Shown: piece after piece, positions 1 to 8,181 of the stretch
Layout of the letters: every line of letters starts with the position of its first letter
How positions within the stretch are numbered: position 1 is the stretch's first letter
From: Candidatus Hydrogenedentota bacterium
GTDB lineage: Bacteria; Hydrogenedentota; Hydrogenedentia; Hydrogenedentiales; GCA-2746185
Reading direction: 5' to 3'
Length of the DNA: 12,443 nucleotides
NCBI GenBank assembly: GCA_012965445.1
Contig: DTSJ01000181.1
Location: 1-12,443, forward strand
Notes under the pieces: model-generated
The model's database searches: none
Seen by the model: only the letters and a program-made list of their open reading frames with translations
What the model was told of the DNA's origin: nothing
Position numbers and translations under genes: made by a program

Positions 1-336
1 AACGATGGAGACCTGGACGGTGTCCAGGTACTTGGGAAAAAAGCAGTTGAGCTGATGCGAACGGACCACTTGGGCGATATCCCGAAGAACGGATATCTCA
101 TAGCGCGCGACGGGATAGGCTTCGGACTGACCTTCGCCGTAACGCTGGATCCCGGTCAGACTGGCGCGATCGATTCCAAGGGTGTCTATCGCTGGGGCGG
201 TGCAGCCGGGACCCGTTTCTGGATCGATCCTGTGGAAGATATGTTCTGTGTGTTCATGGTCAATATTTTGCCCTACGGAACGCTGAACTATGGAGATGAG
301 TTTCGGCTTCTGGCGTATCAGGCTATTGTAGACTGA
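1..336 (+). CDS. Serine hydrolase of the class-C beta-lactamase / family VIII esterase type, C-terminal part
   Basis: Only the last 111 codons are present; the reading frame is open from base 1, so the gene starts outside the window. The segment GIGFGLTFAV, followed about 20 residues later by YRWGGAAGTRFWIDP and a hydrophobic strand (MFCVFMVN), is the usual C-terminal end of the beta-lactamase-related serine hydrolases (penicillin-binding-protein fold). There the WGGAAGT stretch stands where the KTG/HxG box lines the active site. The catalytic SxxK and the Tyr motif would lie upstream and cannot be checked. In this family the substrate can be a small ester, a lactam or a D-amino peptide, and sequence does not decide between them. 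Being next to an exported peptidase on the same strand suggests a hydrolase neighbourhood. The family assignment is firm; substrate and exact role are unknown. Confidence 0.85.
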   Translation, partial: NDGDLDGVQVLGKKAVELMRTDHLGDIPKNGYLIARDGIGFGLTFAVTLDPGQTGAIDSKGVYRWGGAAGTRFWIDPVEDMFCVFMVNILPYGTLNYGDEFRLLAYQAIVD

Positions 337-445
337 AGATTGATTTCGTGCGTTCGATTGCAGATTCGTGACGGTTCAGATGATTTGACACGTTCTCGAT
401 TGATCTTTCGCGATACTGGATTCTAAAGAAAAAGGGGCATCTTCC
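337..445. other. Spacer between serine hydrolase and prolyl oligopeptidase genes
   Basis: A 109-bp gap with no convincing terminator hairpin. A perfect TTGACA hexamer lies at 385-390, but the nearest -10-like sequence (GATACT, 412-417) is 21 bases away, too far for a normal sigma-70 promoter. An internal promoter is therefore possible but not supported. The ribosome site of the peptidase gene (AAGGGG) is at the right end. Confidence 0.4.
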
Positions 446-2563
<2,118 letters not shown>

Positions 2564-2703
2564 TGACTGCGAATCAACAGATGTCGAATAATTGAGTGCT
2601 CGCTCTTTCATGCTGATGGAGTACCCGCATCGACATCGCACTGATCAAGATTGCACGATCACTGAAGGAGTTTCTTGATGCCGGGCGGAAGTAATTATAG
2701 GGT
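2564..2703. other. Left flank of the IS element; possible degenerate coding remnant
   Basis: A 140-bp stretch without a complete gene or a clear terminator. On the plus strand, one frame ending at the TAA of 2692-2694 reads IALIKIARSLKEFLDAGRK, an amphipathic helix-like tail, and another frame at about 2604-2630 reads FMLMEYPHRHR. Together these loosely recall the C-terminal end of an S9-type peptidase broken by a frameshift, but the match is weak and could be chance. Nothing here continues the dehydrogenase gene that is truncated on the other side of the IS. Confidence 0.25.
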
Positions 2704-2735
2704 TGTAATGCTCTATCCATAGTGGACAGATGATC
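2704..2735 (+). repeat. IS terminal inverted repeat, right end of element (downstream of orfB)
   Basis: It starts TGTAATGCTC and contains AGTGGAC at 2721-2727. It pairs with 3958-3989 read on the other strand: the first ten bases are identical, bases 11-17 are mostly different, and the inner seven-base block is identical. The orfB stop codon (2715-2713) is inside it. Confidence 0.9.
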
Positions 2736-3627
2736 CGAGAAAATATGCTGCTAATGTTTGTTGTCTTTTCATGTTGTTTTCGTATTGAATGGGCGATTGG
2801 TAGCCAAGAGCCGCGTGTCGTCGTTTTGGGTTGTAGAAGGTCTCGATGTATTGGAAGATGGCACTGGTGGCGGCTTCGTGTGTCGGGAATATCTTATCTC
2901 GGAGCCATTCGCTTTTCAAGCTGCTGAAGAAGCGTTCCATGGGCGCGTTGTCCCAGCAGTTGCCTTTGCGGCTCATGCTATATTTCATCTTAAACAGGTT
3001 GAGTGTTTTTCGGTATGCCTTGGAGGCGTATTGGGAACCTCGGTCGGAGTGGTGCACTAGTCCTTCTCCGGGCTGTCGTTCTTTGGTTGCTTTGTGTAGT
3101 TGTGCCTCGCTTATGAGCGTGGTGTCGATGTGTTTGGATGTAGCCCAGCCGACGATGCGTCGTGCGTATAAATCCATCACGGTGGCCAGATACATCCACC
3201 CTTGGTGCGTGGGAATGTAGGTGATGTCGGCAACCCATTTTTGGTTCGGTGCATCAGCCTCGAAGTTCCGGTCAAGGATATTTTCAGTCACGGGAATCGT
3301 ATGGTTCGAGTCGGTCGTGATCACAAACTTACGGCCACGTGTTGAGCGTAATCCCTTGTCTTTCATGATGCGACGCACTGTTTCGAGGCAACAGGAGTTC
3401 TTAAAGGATTCCACAATATCTTCGTGAATCTTGCGGTAACCATACGCGCCTTTGCTGGCCGCATGGAACTCTACAATGGAATTGCTGAGCAGTTCTCGAC
3501 GCATTTGTTGCCCTGAAGGCTTACGCCGTTTCCACGCATAATACCCGCTTAGACTTACTTTCAAGACACAGCACAGTATACGAATCGAGTACTCCAGCGC
3601 ATGCGCCAGCATCCAGGCGTACCTCAC
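2713..3627 (-). CDS. IS3-family transposase OrfB (DDE catalytic subunit)
   Basis: The 304-residue protein has the normal OrfB length. Residues 40-100 resemble the HTH_21-type region (GAYGYRKIHEDI), followed by an rve integrase core. The catalytic acids are Asp134 (WVADITYI), Asp195 (HHSDRGSQY) and Glu231 (NAPMERFF). Exactly 35 residues lie between the second Asp and the Glu, the IS3-type D,D(35)E spacing, and the core is followed by the RRHAALGYQSP motif. The annotated start is a GTG whose last two bases are the first two of the orfA TGA stop (GTGA), so translation could restart there. The frame also stays open upstream through the A7G run, so the working transposase is more likely an OrfA-OrfB fusion made by -1 frameshifting. 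No disabling mutation is visible. Confidence 0.95.
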   Translation of the reverse strand: MRYAWMLAHALEYSIRILCCVLKVSLSGYYAWKRRKPSGQQMRRELLSNSIVEFHAASKGAYGYRKIHEDIVESFKNSCCLETVRRIMKDKGLRSTRGRKFVITTDSNHTIPVTENILDRNFEADAPNQKWVADITYIPTHQGWMYLATVMDLYARRIVGWATSKHIDTTLISEAQLHKATKERQPGEGLVHHSDRGSQYASKAYRKTLNLFKMKYSMSRKGNCWDNAPMERFFSSLKSEWLRDKIFPTHEAATSAIFQYIETFYNPKRRHAALGYQSPIQYENNMKRQQTLAAYFLGSSVHYG

Positions 3628-3920
3628 AGAACATCTTTTGCGAAGTACGCCGTTGCTTTTTTTAGGATTTCATTCTCCATGCGTAACTTTGCATTTTCCA
3701 CACGCAACGCCTTCAAATCTTGTGCCACTGAAGGTGCTCCGTTATCCGGCTCCGGCGGTAAATCGCCCGATTCACGCAAGGTTTTCACCCAGCCTCGAAC
3801 GGTCCAATCTTCCAAGCCCAACTGGCGCGCGGCCTCAGCATACGAATACCCATGCTGCGTCACCAGTTTCGCCGCCTCAAGCTTAAAATCATTGTCATAT
3901 TTCTTGTACTTCCGAGCCAT
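3624..3920 (-). CDS. IS3-family transposase OrfA (DNA-binding subunit)
   Basis: The protein has 98 residues starting at MARKYKKYDNDFK. The helix-turn-helix is visible as FKLEAAKLVTQHGYSYAEAARQLG followed by WTVRGWVK at about residues 12-45. A leucine-zipper-like C-terminal region follows (LKALRVENAKLRMENEILKK), which in IS3 elements mediates multimerisation. I chose the ATG at 3920 rather than the in-frame TTG at 3938, because the AAAGGAG ribosome site (3935-3929) overlaps that TTG and sits eight bases before the ATG. It binds the IS ends and, made alone, normally limits transposition. It ends at the TGA overlapping the orfB GTG. Confidence 0.93.
   Translation of the reverse strand: MARKYKKYDNDFKLEAAKLVTQHGYSYAEAARQLGLEDWTVRGWVKTLRESGDLPPEPDNGAPSVAQDLKALRVENAKLRMENEILKKATAYFAKDVL
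3656..3663 (-). other. Predicted -1 ribosomal frameshift site (A7G) of the IS
   Basis: Read on the minus strand, seven adenines followed by G occur near the end of orfA, after codon CTA. OrfB lies in the -1 frame and is open without a stop from this run to its GTG 28 bases downstream. IS3 elements typically make the OrfAB transposase by slippage on such A6G/A7G runs. Any stimulatory stem-loop was not verified. Confidence 0.75.
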
Positions 3921-3957
3921 AATGACATCTCCTTTCAAAGAGAGTGAGTATTACTAA

Positions 3958-3989
3958 GATTAACCGTCCACTTTTAGGCGAGCATTACA
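3958..3989 (-). repeat. IS terminal inverted repeat, left end of element (upstream of orfA)
   Basis: Read on the minus strand from 3989 it begins TGTAATGCTC and includes AGTGGAC. It pairs with 2704-2735 at about 20 of 32 positions. The final bases of this repeat supply the TAA stop that now ends the truncated dehydrogenase frame. Confidence 0.9.
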
Positions 3990-4083
3990 GTCCCGCTTCC
4001 TTACACAGGTGTATCGCTTCGGTGTGAAAATGTCCGAAGGCTCCATAGCCCAGAAGGTCAAATTTTACAGGTGTCTGACTCAT
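3985..4083 (-). pseudogene. Gfo/Idh/MocA-family NAD(P)-dependent dehydrogenase, N-terminal stub cut by the IS
   Basis: From ATG at 4083 the frame reads MSQTPVKFDLLGYGAFGHFH, then TEAIHLCKEAG, and is cut after 31 host codons by the IS end, which adds one Leu and a TAA stop. The segment VKFDLLGYGAFGHFH is the first beta strand and the GxGxxGxxH dinucleotide-binding loop typical of Gfo/Idh/MocA dehydrogenases, which normally have about 330-400 residues and act on sugars, inositols and related compounds. More than nine tenths of the protein is missing, and it does not resume on the far side of the IS (2564-2703). The gene was divergent from the TRAP cluster and may have belonged to the same catabolic unit. 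No strong ribosome site precedes the ATG. The family call rests on about 25 residues but the motif is distinctive; substrate cannot be told. Confidence 0.75.
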
Positions 4084-4091
4084 ATTATACT
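4064..4091 (+). promoter_or_regulatory. Candidate sigma-70 promoter for the TRAP/monooxygenase cluster
   Basis: A -35-like TTTACA (4064-4069) and a -10-like TATACT (4086-4091) are separated by 16 bases, each matching consensus at five of six positions. Transcription would start near 4098, about 88 bases before the small permease gene and just upstream of the 4120-4129 palindrome. It overlaps the first codons of the divergent dehydrogenase stub. This is a pattern match only. Confidence 0.45.
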
Positions 4092-4119
4092 CAGAAAATC
4101 TAGTGTCGAATAGTGGCAG

Positions 4120-4129
4120 ATGGTACCAT
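4120..4129. promoter_or_regulatory. Candidate operator: perfect palindrome ATGGTACCAT
   Basis: A perfect 10-bp inverted repeat sits in the intergenic region between the dehydrogenase stub and the TRAP genes, just downstream of the candidate promoter. TGGT-ACCA cores are common in operators of GntR/FadR-type regulators (for example UxuR/ExuR sites), which often control TRAP and sugar-acid genes. No regulator gene is in the window, and a single 10-bp palindrome can occur by chance. Confidence 0.35.
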
Positions 4130-4185
4130 ACGAACTTTGTTGGCTTCGAGGTGTGTGGAAATATTTTCGCTTTGGAAAGATATTG

Positions 4186-4704
4186 ATGATCAGGACGATG
4201 AAAGGAATACTTGGGCGCGTCAATGACCATGTATTACGCTTATGCGTGTTCGGTACAGTAACCTGTCTCGCTGCCATGGTAATCATCATTCTCTTGCAAG
4301 TCGTCGCCCGGTATGTCTTTAGTTCCCCCCTGGCCTGGCCAGAAGAGATATCCCGAATTTTGATGGTCTGGATGACCTTTCTTGCCGCGCCCTATGCTTA
4401 TAGGAACCGACTATTCGTTCGGCTCGAATCGTGGGTTTCCAAGTTTCCACTACGCGCGCAACGTAGAATCGATGTCGGAATTCACCTGCTCCTTCTGATG
4501 CTCTTCATGGTGTTGTTTCGGGAGAGTCTGTGGATGGTCATGCGGGGAACCGTAATACGCGCGAGTTCCGTCAACGTATCGATGGGGCTAGTGTTCGCGG
4601 TCATGCCCGCTGCCTTTGCCATGCTGATCAGTGTGGCTATTGAACATGTCTTGCTCGCTCTGGATTCCGATGACCCCGTCCCTGCGAAGGGAAACCAGTC
4701 TTGA
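4186..4704 (+). CDS. TRAP transporter small permease subunit (DctQ family)
   Basis: A 172-residue membrane protein, the usual DctQ size. It has four hydrophobic segments, at about residues 19-41, 56-72, 96-117 and 133-155. The family signature is visible after the first segment: QVVARYVFSSPLAWPEE followed by ISR, including Arg42-Tyr43 and Trp51-Pro52-Glu53-Glu54. It pairs with the large permease in the inner membrane and receives substrate from the periplasmic binding protein, driven by a sodium gradient. I chose ATG 4186 because GGAAAG (4174-4179) lies six bases upstream. An earlier in-frame ATG at 4120 would add a charged, aromatic-rich extension, lies inside the palindrome and has no comparable ribosome site. 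Its TGA stop overlaps the next gene's TTG start, so the two are translationally coupled. Confidence 0.92.
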   Translation: MIRTMKGILGRVNDHVLRLCVFGTVTCLAAMVIIILLQVVARYVFSSPLAWPEEISRILMVWMTFLAAPYAYRNRLFVRLESWVSKFPLRAQRRIDVGIHLLLLMLFMVLFRESLWMVMRGTVIRASSVNVSMGLVFAVMPAAFAMLISVAIEHVLLALDSDDPVPAKGNQS

Positions 4705-5987
4705 CACTCGTCTTTCTCATTTTCTTCATCATTCTTCTCGCGCTGGGAATGCCCGTAGCCTTCGCGCTACTCGCCGGACCAACAAGCGAAGCCGTGTGGA
4801 GAGGTGAATCGGAAGTGTTGACGCAACTCATGCTACGGTTGTATTACGGTATCGACAGCTTTCCGCTCATGGCGCTGCCTTTCTTTGTCTTGGCGGGAGA
4901 ACTCATGAATCGAGGTGGTATAACCGAACGGCTCGTGAATCTTTCGCAGTCGTTTCTTGGCCATTTTCGCGGCGGACTCGCCCAGGCCAATATCGCGACG
5001 AGTATCCTATTCGCCGGGTTATCCGGTTCGGCCGTGGCCGATACCTCCGCCGTGGGTTCGGTGTTGATTCCTGTGATGGAACGCAACGGCTACACAAAAC
5101 GATTTTCAGCCGCAGTAACAGCCGCCTCGTCCGTTATCGGCCCCATCATTCCGCCCAGCGGTATCATGATCATGTACGCCTTCATGATGGATGTCTCCGT
5201 TGCCGGATTATTCGCGGCCGGAGTAGTTCCCGGGATCGTGCTGGGAGTAAGTCTAATGGTCTTGACGGCCTACCTAGCACGCGTACGAAATTTTCCAGTG
5301 GCAAGTGAAGCGGCCACTTGGAGCGAACGCGGTGATGCAATTCGAAAAGGCATCTTCCCCCTGTTGACACCGATAATTATGTTGGGCGGAATATTGCTGG
5401 GAATTTTTACCCCGACAGAAGCAGCAGCAATCGCAGTCGGATACGCGCTGATCCTGGTCTTGTTCGTCATGCGCACACTTTCGTTTCCAGACCTGATAGG
5501 CGTATTGAAACAAGCCAGTATAACCTCCGGCGTAATTCTACTCCTGGTCGGCGCGGCCGTCTCTTTTGCGTCGGTACTCGCGCTAACAGGAGCACCGCAA
5601 CGTATCACCGAGGCCTTCCTGAGCATCAGCGAAAACCCGCTGATGCTATTATTTCTTGTAAATATCCTGCTGTTGGTCGTCGGAATGTTTCTCGATGCGG
5701 GACCAGCCATTCTGATTCTCGGTCCGATTCTGGGGCCTATATTTATTGGGCTGGATGTGCATCCCCTGCACTTTGCAATCATCATGTGTGTGAACGTGAC
5801 CGTCGGTCTCGCGACGCCGCCGATGGGTCTTATTTTATTCGTTGCGGCTGGATTGACCGGTGAGCGCGTCGAGGATATCGCAAAGGAAATGCTTCCTTTT
5901 CTTGCGGTGGAAATCACCATCATCTTTATCGTAACGTTCGTGCCTGCTATATCACTTACACTGCCGAGATTACTCGGATTCATGTAG
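4701..5987 (+). CDS. TRAP transporter large permease subunit (DctM family)
   Basis: A 428-residue inner-membrane protein with about a dozen hydrophobic segments, the standard DctM length. Signature stretches are GMPVAFALLAGP at the N-terminus, LPFFVLAGELMNRGGI, LFAGLSGSAVADTSAVGSVL, the IGPIIPPSG loop around residues 146-154, and the later NVTVGLATPPMGLILF. It forms the transport channel and moves sodium with an acidic substrate. The start is a TTG overlapping the small permease stop (TTGA) and is supported by GAAGGGA eight bases upstream. It is followed after only eight bases by the binding protein gene. The order Q-M-P differs from the frequent P-Q-M order. Substrate is not told by this subunit. 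Confidence 0.95.
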   Translation: MTLVFLIFFIILLALGMPVAFALLAGPTSEAVWRGESEVLTQLMLRLYYGIDSFPLMALPFFVLAGELMNRGGITERLVNLSQSFLGHFRGGLAQANIATSILFAGLSGSAVADTSAVGSVLIPVMERNGYTKRFSAAVTAASSVIGPIIPPSGIMIMYAFMMDVSVAGLFAAGVVPGIVLGVSLMVLTAYLARVRNFPVASEAATWSERGDAIRKGIFPLLTPIIMLGGILLGIFTPTEAAAIAVGYALILVLFVMRTLSFPDLIGVLKQASITSGVILLLVGAAVSFASVLALTGAPQRITEAFLSISENPLMLLFLVNILLLVVGMFLDAGPAILILGPILGPIFIGLDVHPLHFAIIMCVNVTVGLATPPMGLILFVAAGLTGERVEDIAKEMLPFLAVEITIIFIVTFVPAISLTLPRLLGFM

Positions 5988-5995
5988 GAAATTAT

Positions 5996-7021
5996 ATGCG
6001 ACTTCTAATTATTGTGCTTGCGATCGCGATGATATTTGGCTCAAATCAATCGTACGGCGCAGAACATACGATTCGAATCGTTAGCCTCGCCAACACCAAC
6101 GACGAAGACTACGCTGGCGCATTGGCATTCAAAGAGATCGTCGAGAGAGATTCCGATGGAGCCATTGAAGTCGAGATTTTCACAGGCGGGCAACTCTGCG
6201 GCAGTCCGACTGAATGCCTCCTCGCGCTACAGGGAGGCGTAATGGATGTGTTCATGAGTACCTTGGGCGGGCTTGCGAATTTTTACCCGGAGATTCAATT
6301 TCTCGATCTTCCCTACCTGTTTCCAGATGACGAGACCTTAGAGCAGTTGTACCGGGGACCACTGGTTGAAGATCTGAGGGATGCAATCTTGAAGAAAACC
6401 GGATTGCGACTTATGACGATTGGCAACACGGGCGGCTGGCGAAACATCGCGAACACCAAACGCGAAGTACGCACGCCCAAAGATTTAAAAGGACTCAAGT
6501 TGCGAACCATTAGCTCGCCGATTCAGATCGAACTTACCCGTTCTCTGGGCGCATCCCCAACGCCTATACCCTGGCCGGAATTGTATATCGCGCTAGCTAC
6601 TGGCACAGTGGACGGTTCGAAAAACGGGTTGACGGATATCGTTGGTATGGGTTTCGAAGAACACATCAAATTTGTAACTATGGATGGACATGCCTATATG
6701 AGCGCCCTGTGGCTCATGAACGACGACACCCTCAAAGAGCTTTCACCGGAATTGCAGTCCGTAGTCAAGAAAGGATTTGTCGCGTTGCAGGAAGTAACGA
6801 TGCGCGTCCCCAAAGAACGTCGGGCTTCCGCAATCGCCGAGTTCGAAGCAGCTGGCGGGAAAATCTATTGGCCGACACCAGAGGAGAAAGCCCGGTTCGT
6901 CAATGCAGCGCGACCTGTCTACGAATGGTACACAAAACAATTCGGCACTCACTGGCTCGAAAAGGTTGATGCCGCCGTTGCTGCAATAGAAGACACAAAG
7001 GAAAGTAGTATCGATGAGTAA
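5996..7021 (+). CDS. TRAP transporter periplasmic substrate-binding protein (DctP family)
   Basis: The protein has 341 residues, with a clear signal peptide (LLIIVLAIAMIFGSNQSYGA, cleavage near residue 22). The mature part has the TRAP-binding-protein fold pattern: ALAFKEIVERDSDGAIEVEIF, a DLPYLF strand around residues 103-108, then TPKDLKGLKLR with Arg170, the arginine that in this family makes a salt bridge with the substrate's acid group. ALATGTVDGSKNG follows. That arginine predicts a carboxylate or sulfonate ligand. AGGA lies six bases before the ATG. It overlaps the next gene by eight bases, tying uptake to the monooxygenase. It is not assigned to a known ligand; the flavin monooxygenase next door makes a sulfonate a reasonable guess. 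Confidence 0.94.
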   Translation: MRLLIIVLAIAMIFGSNQSYGAEHTIRIVSLANTNDEDYAGALAFKEIVERDSDGAIEVEIFTGGQLCGSPTECLLALQGGVMDVFMSTLGGLANFYPEIQFLDLPYLFPDDETLEQLYRGPLVEDLRDAILKKTGLRLMTIGNTGGWRNIANTKREVRTPKDLKGLKLRTISSPIQIELTRSLGASPTPIPWPELYIALATGTVDGSKNGLTDIVGMGFEEHIKFVTMDGHAYMSALWLMNDDTLKELSPELQSVVKKGFVALQEVTMRVPKERRASAIAEFEAAGGKIYWPTPEEKARFVNAARPVYEWYTKQFGTHWLEKVDAAVAAIEDTKESSIDE

Positions 7022-8177
7022 TTCTGTACCCAGAGGACCTGAAATACGAACAACTGATCCAGCCGTAGAAGTCGCCTGGTTTTCAGCACTGTGCAGTGAC
7101 GATTATGAATTCCTCGGGGTGCCCGATGGGAATTTGCGATCAAGCTTTGAGCATTGCAGCAGTTTGGTGAAGCGCGCCGACGACTTAGGCTATCAGAATA
7201 TCCTGCTCCCCTCGAGCTGGCAGGTCGGTCAGGAACCGATACCCTTCGCCGCCGCCGCCGGAATCCAGACCAGCCAGATTAATCAACTGGTAGCCGTTCG
7301 AATGGCCGAGGTCCACCCTCCGATGCTTGCACGACACTTGAGCACGCTCGATCACCTCCTCAAAGGGCGTCTCACGGTGAATGTCATCAGTTCCGACCTG
7401 CCCGGCGAACGCTTGGATTCGGCGAAACGATACCAAAGGTCTCGCGAAGCCTTGGAGATCATGAAACAGTGTTGGACGCAGGAAGGAGTTCATTATCGCG
7501 GAGATTTCTACAACATCGATCTCGACGGGACTGACCCCGCAAAGCCTTACCAACAAAACGGAGGGCCATTGATTTATTTCGGAGGAATCTCCCCGGACGC
7601 GGTGCAGCTGTGCGCGGATCATTGCGACGTGTTCTTGATGTGGCCGGAAACAGAGGACGAATTGAGCGAATCGATGCACCGTGTGGGCGCGCTGGCTAAA
7701 ACTTCTGGTCGGATCCTCGACTACGGATTGCGTATCCACGTCATTGTTCGCGAATCCGATGCCGAAGCTCGTGACGCAGCACAGCACCTGATGTCTCGTT
7801 TGGACGCGGACATGGGCGAGGCGATAAAAGCGCGTGCACAAGACAATCAAAGCGCGGGAGTCCTGCGGCAAGACGCACTTCGATCACAATCTGACGATGA
7901 CTATATCGAGGATCTAGTCTGGATCGGAATCGGTCGTGCAAGAAGCGGCTGCGCCTCAGCCATCGTCGGCGATCCCGATCAGGTATATTCAAAACTCATG
8001 CGCTATGTGGAAATGGGTATTCGCGCCTTCATTCTTTCCGGATATCCCCATCACGAGGAGTGCGATCTCTTCGCGAAATACGTGCTTCCGCGTTTGAACA
8101 CGTGCAAATTGAATGAAATCCAGGGGCGAAAAATTCCTAATCCGGAAACGCCTCTAACAACGCTACAAAGGAAGTAG
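7014..8177 (+). CDS. SsuD-like FMNH2-dependent (alkane)sulfonate monooxygenase, LLM family
   Basis: The 387-residue luciferase-like protein resembles SsuD along its whole length, for example MLARHLSTLDHLLKGRLTVN, the YFGGIS strand, GLRIHVIVRE and FILSGYPHHEE. SsuD-type enzymes use reduced FMN and oxygen to split the C-S bond of a sulfonate into an aldehyde and sulfite in the cytoplasm. Residues matching, from memory, the E. coli active-site set are present: Arg240 and His242 (Arg226/His228), Arg310 (Arg297) and Tyr344 (Tyr331). The position of E. coli Cys54 is Val71, in an altered loop (LLPSSWQVGQE), suggesting a different substrate pocket. The N-terminus is about 15 residues longer than E. 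coli SsuD. AGGAAA lies nine bases before the ATG, which overlaps the TRAP binding protein gene by eight bases. No flavin reductase partner is in the window. Related LLM enzymes act on other substrates, so sulfonate specificity is inferred. Confidence 0.85.
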   Translation: MSNSVPRGPEIRTTDPAVEVAWFSALCSDDYEFLGVPDGNLRSSFEHCSSLVKRADDLGYQNILLPSSWQVGQEPIPFAAAAGIQTSQINQLVAVRMAEVHPPMLARHLSTLDHLLKGRLTVNVISSDLPGERLDSAKRYQRSREALEIMKQCWTQEGVHYRGDFYNIDLDGTDPAKPYQQNGGPLIYFGGISPDAVQLCADHCDVFLMWPETEDELSESMHRVGALAKTSGRILDYGLRIHVIVRESDAEARDAAQHLMSRLDADMGEAIKARAQDNQSAGVLRQDALRSQSDDDYIEDLVWIGIGRARSGCASAIVGDPDQVYSKLMRYVEMGIRAFILSGYPHHEECDLFAKYVLPRLNTCKLNEIQGRKIPNPETPLTTLQRK

Positions 8178-8181
8178 AAAC

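Larger units (their letters stand above)
2704..3989 (-). mobile_element. IS3-family insertion sequence, complete, 1286 bp
   Basis: The element is bounded by imperfect inverted repeats of about 32 bp. They share the outer ten bases TGTAATGCTC and an inner block AGTGGAC. It carries two overlapping minus-strand genes, orfA (helix-turn-helix) and orfB (integrase-type DDE domain), the standard IS3 layout. The orfB stop codon lies inside the downstream inverted repeat, leaving only nine bases to the end of the element. Both frames are intact and all three catalytic acids are present, so the element may still be mobile. The bases just outside (GGGT on the left, GTCC on the right) do not match, so no target-site duplication remains. 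The right end interrupts a dehydrogenase gene. The subgroup is not certain; it resembles the IS3 or IS150-like groups. Confidence 0.93.

Noticed and set aside
385..417. Perfect TTGACA -35 hexamer before the prolyl oligopeptidase
   Set aside because: The only -10-like hexamer (GATACT) is 21 bases away and the 17-base position holds TCGCGA, so the pair does not make a normal promoter.
2564..2703. A terminator or CRISPR/attachment structure after the prolyl oligopeptidase
   Set aside because: No GC-rich stem with T run, no spaced repeats and no integrase or tRNA sequence found on reading.
4084..4089. TATAAT on the minus strand touching the ATG of the dehydrogenase stub
   Set aside because: A -10 box at that place would start transcription inside the coding region; probably chance, or an effect of overlap with the plus-strand -10 TATACT.
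4120..4185. Longer start for the TRAP small permease at ATG 4120
   Set aside because: The added residues are not typical of DctQ, the ATG is within the palindrome, and the ribosome site GGAAAG favours 4186.
5270..5983. A 237-codon open frame on the minus strand opposite the TRAP large permease
   Set aside because: It lies wholly opposite a gene with unmistakable DctM motifs; its translation is low-complexity and matches no fold I recognise.
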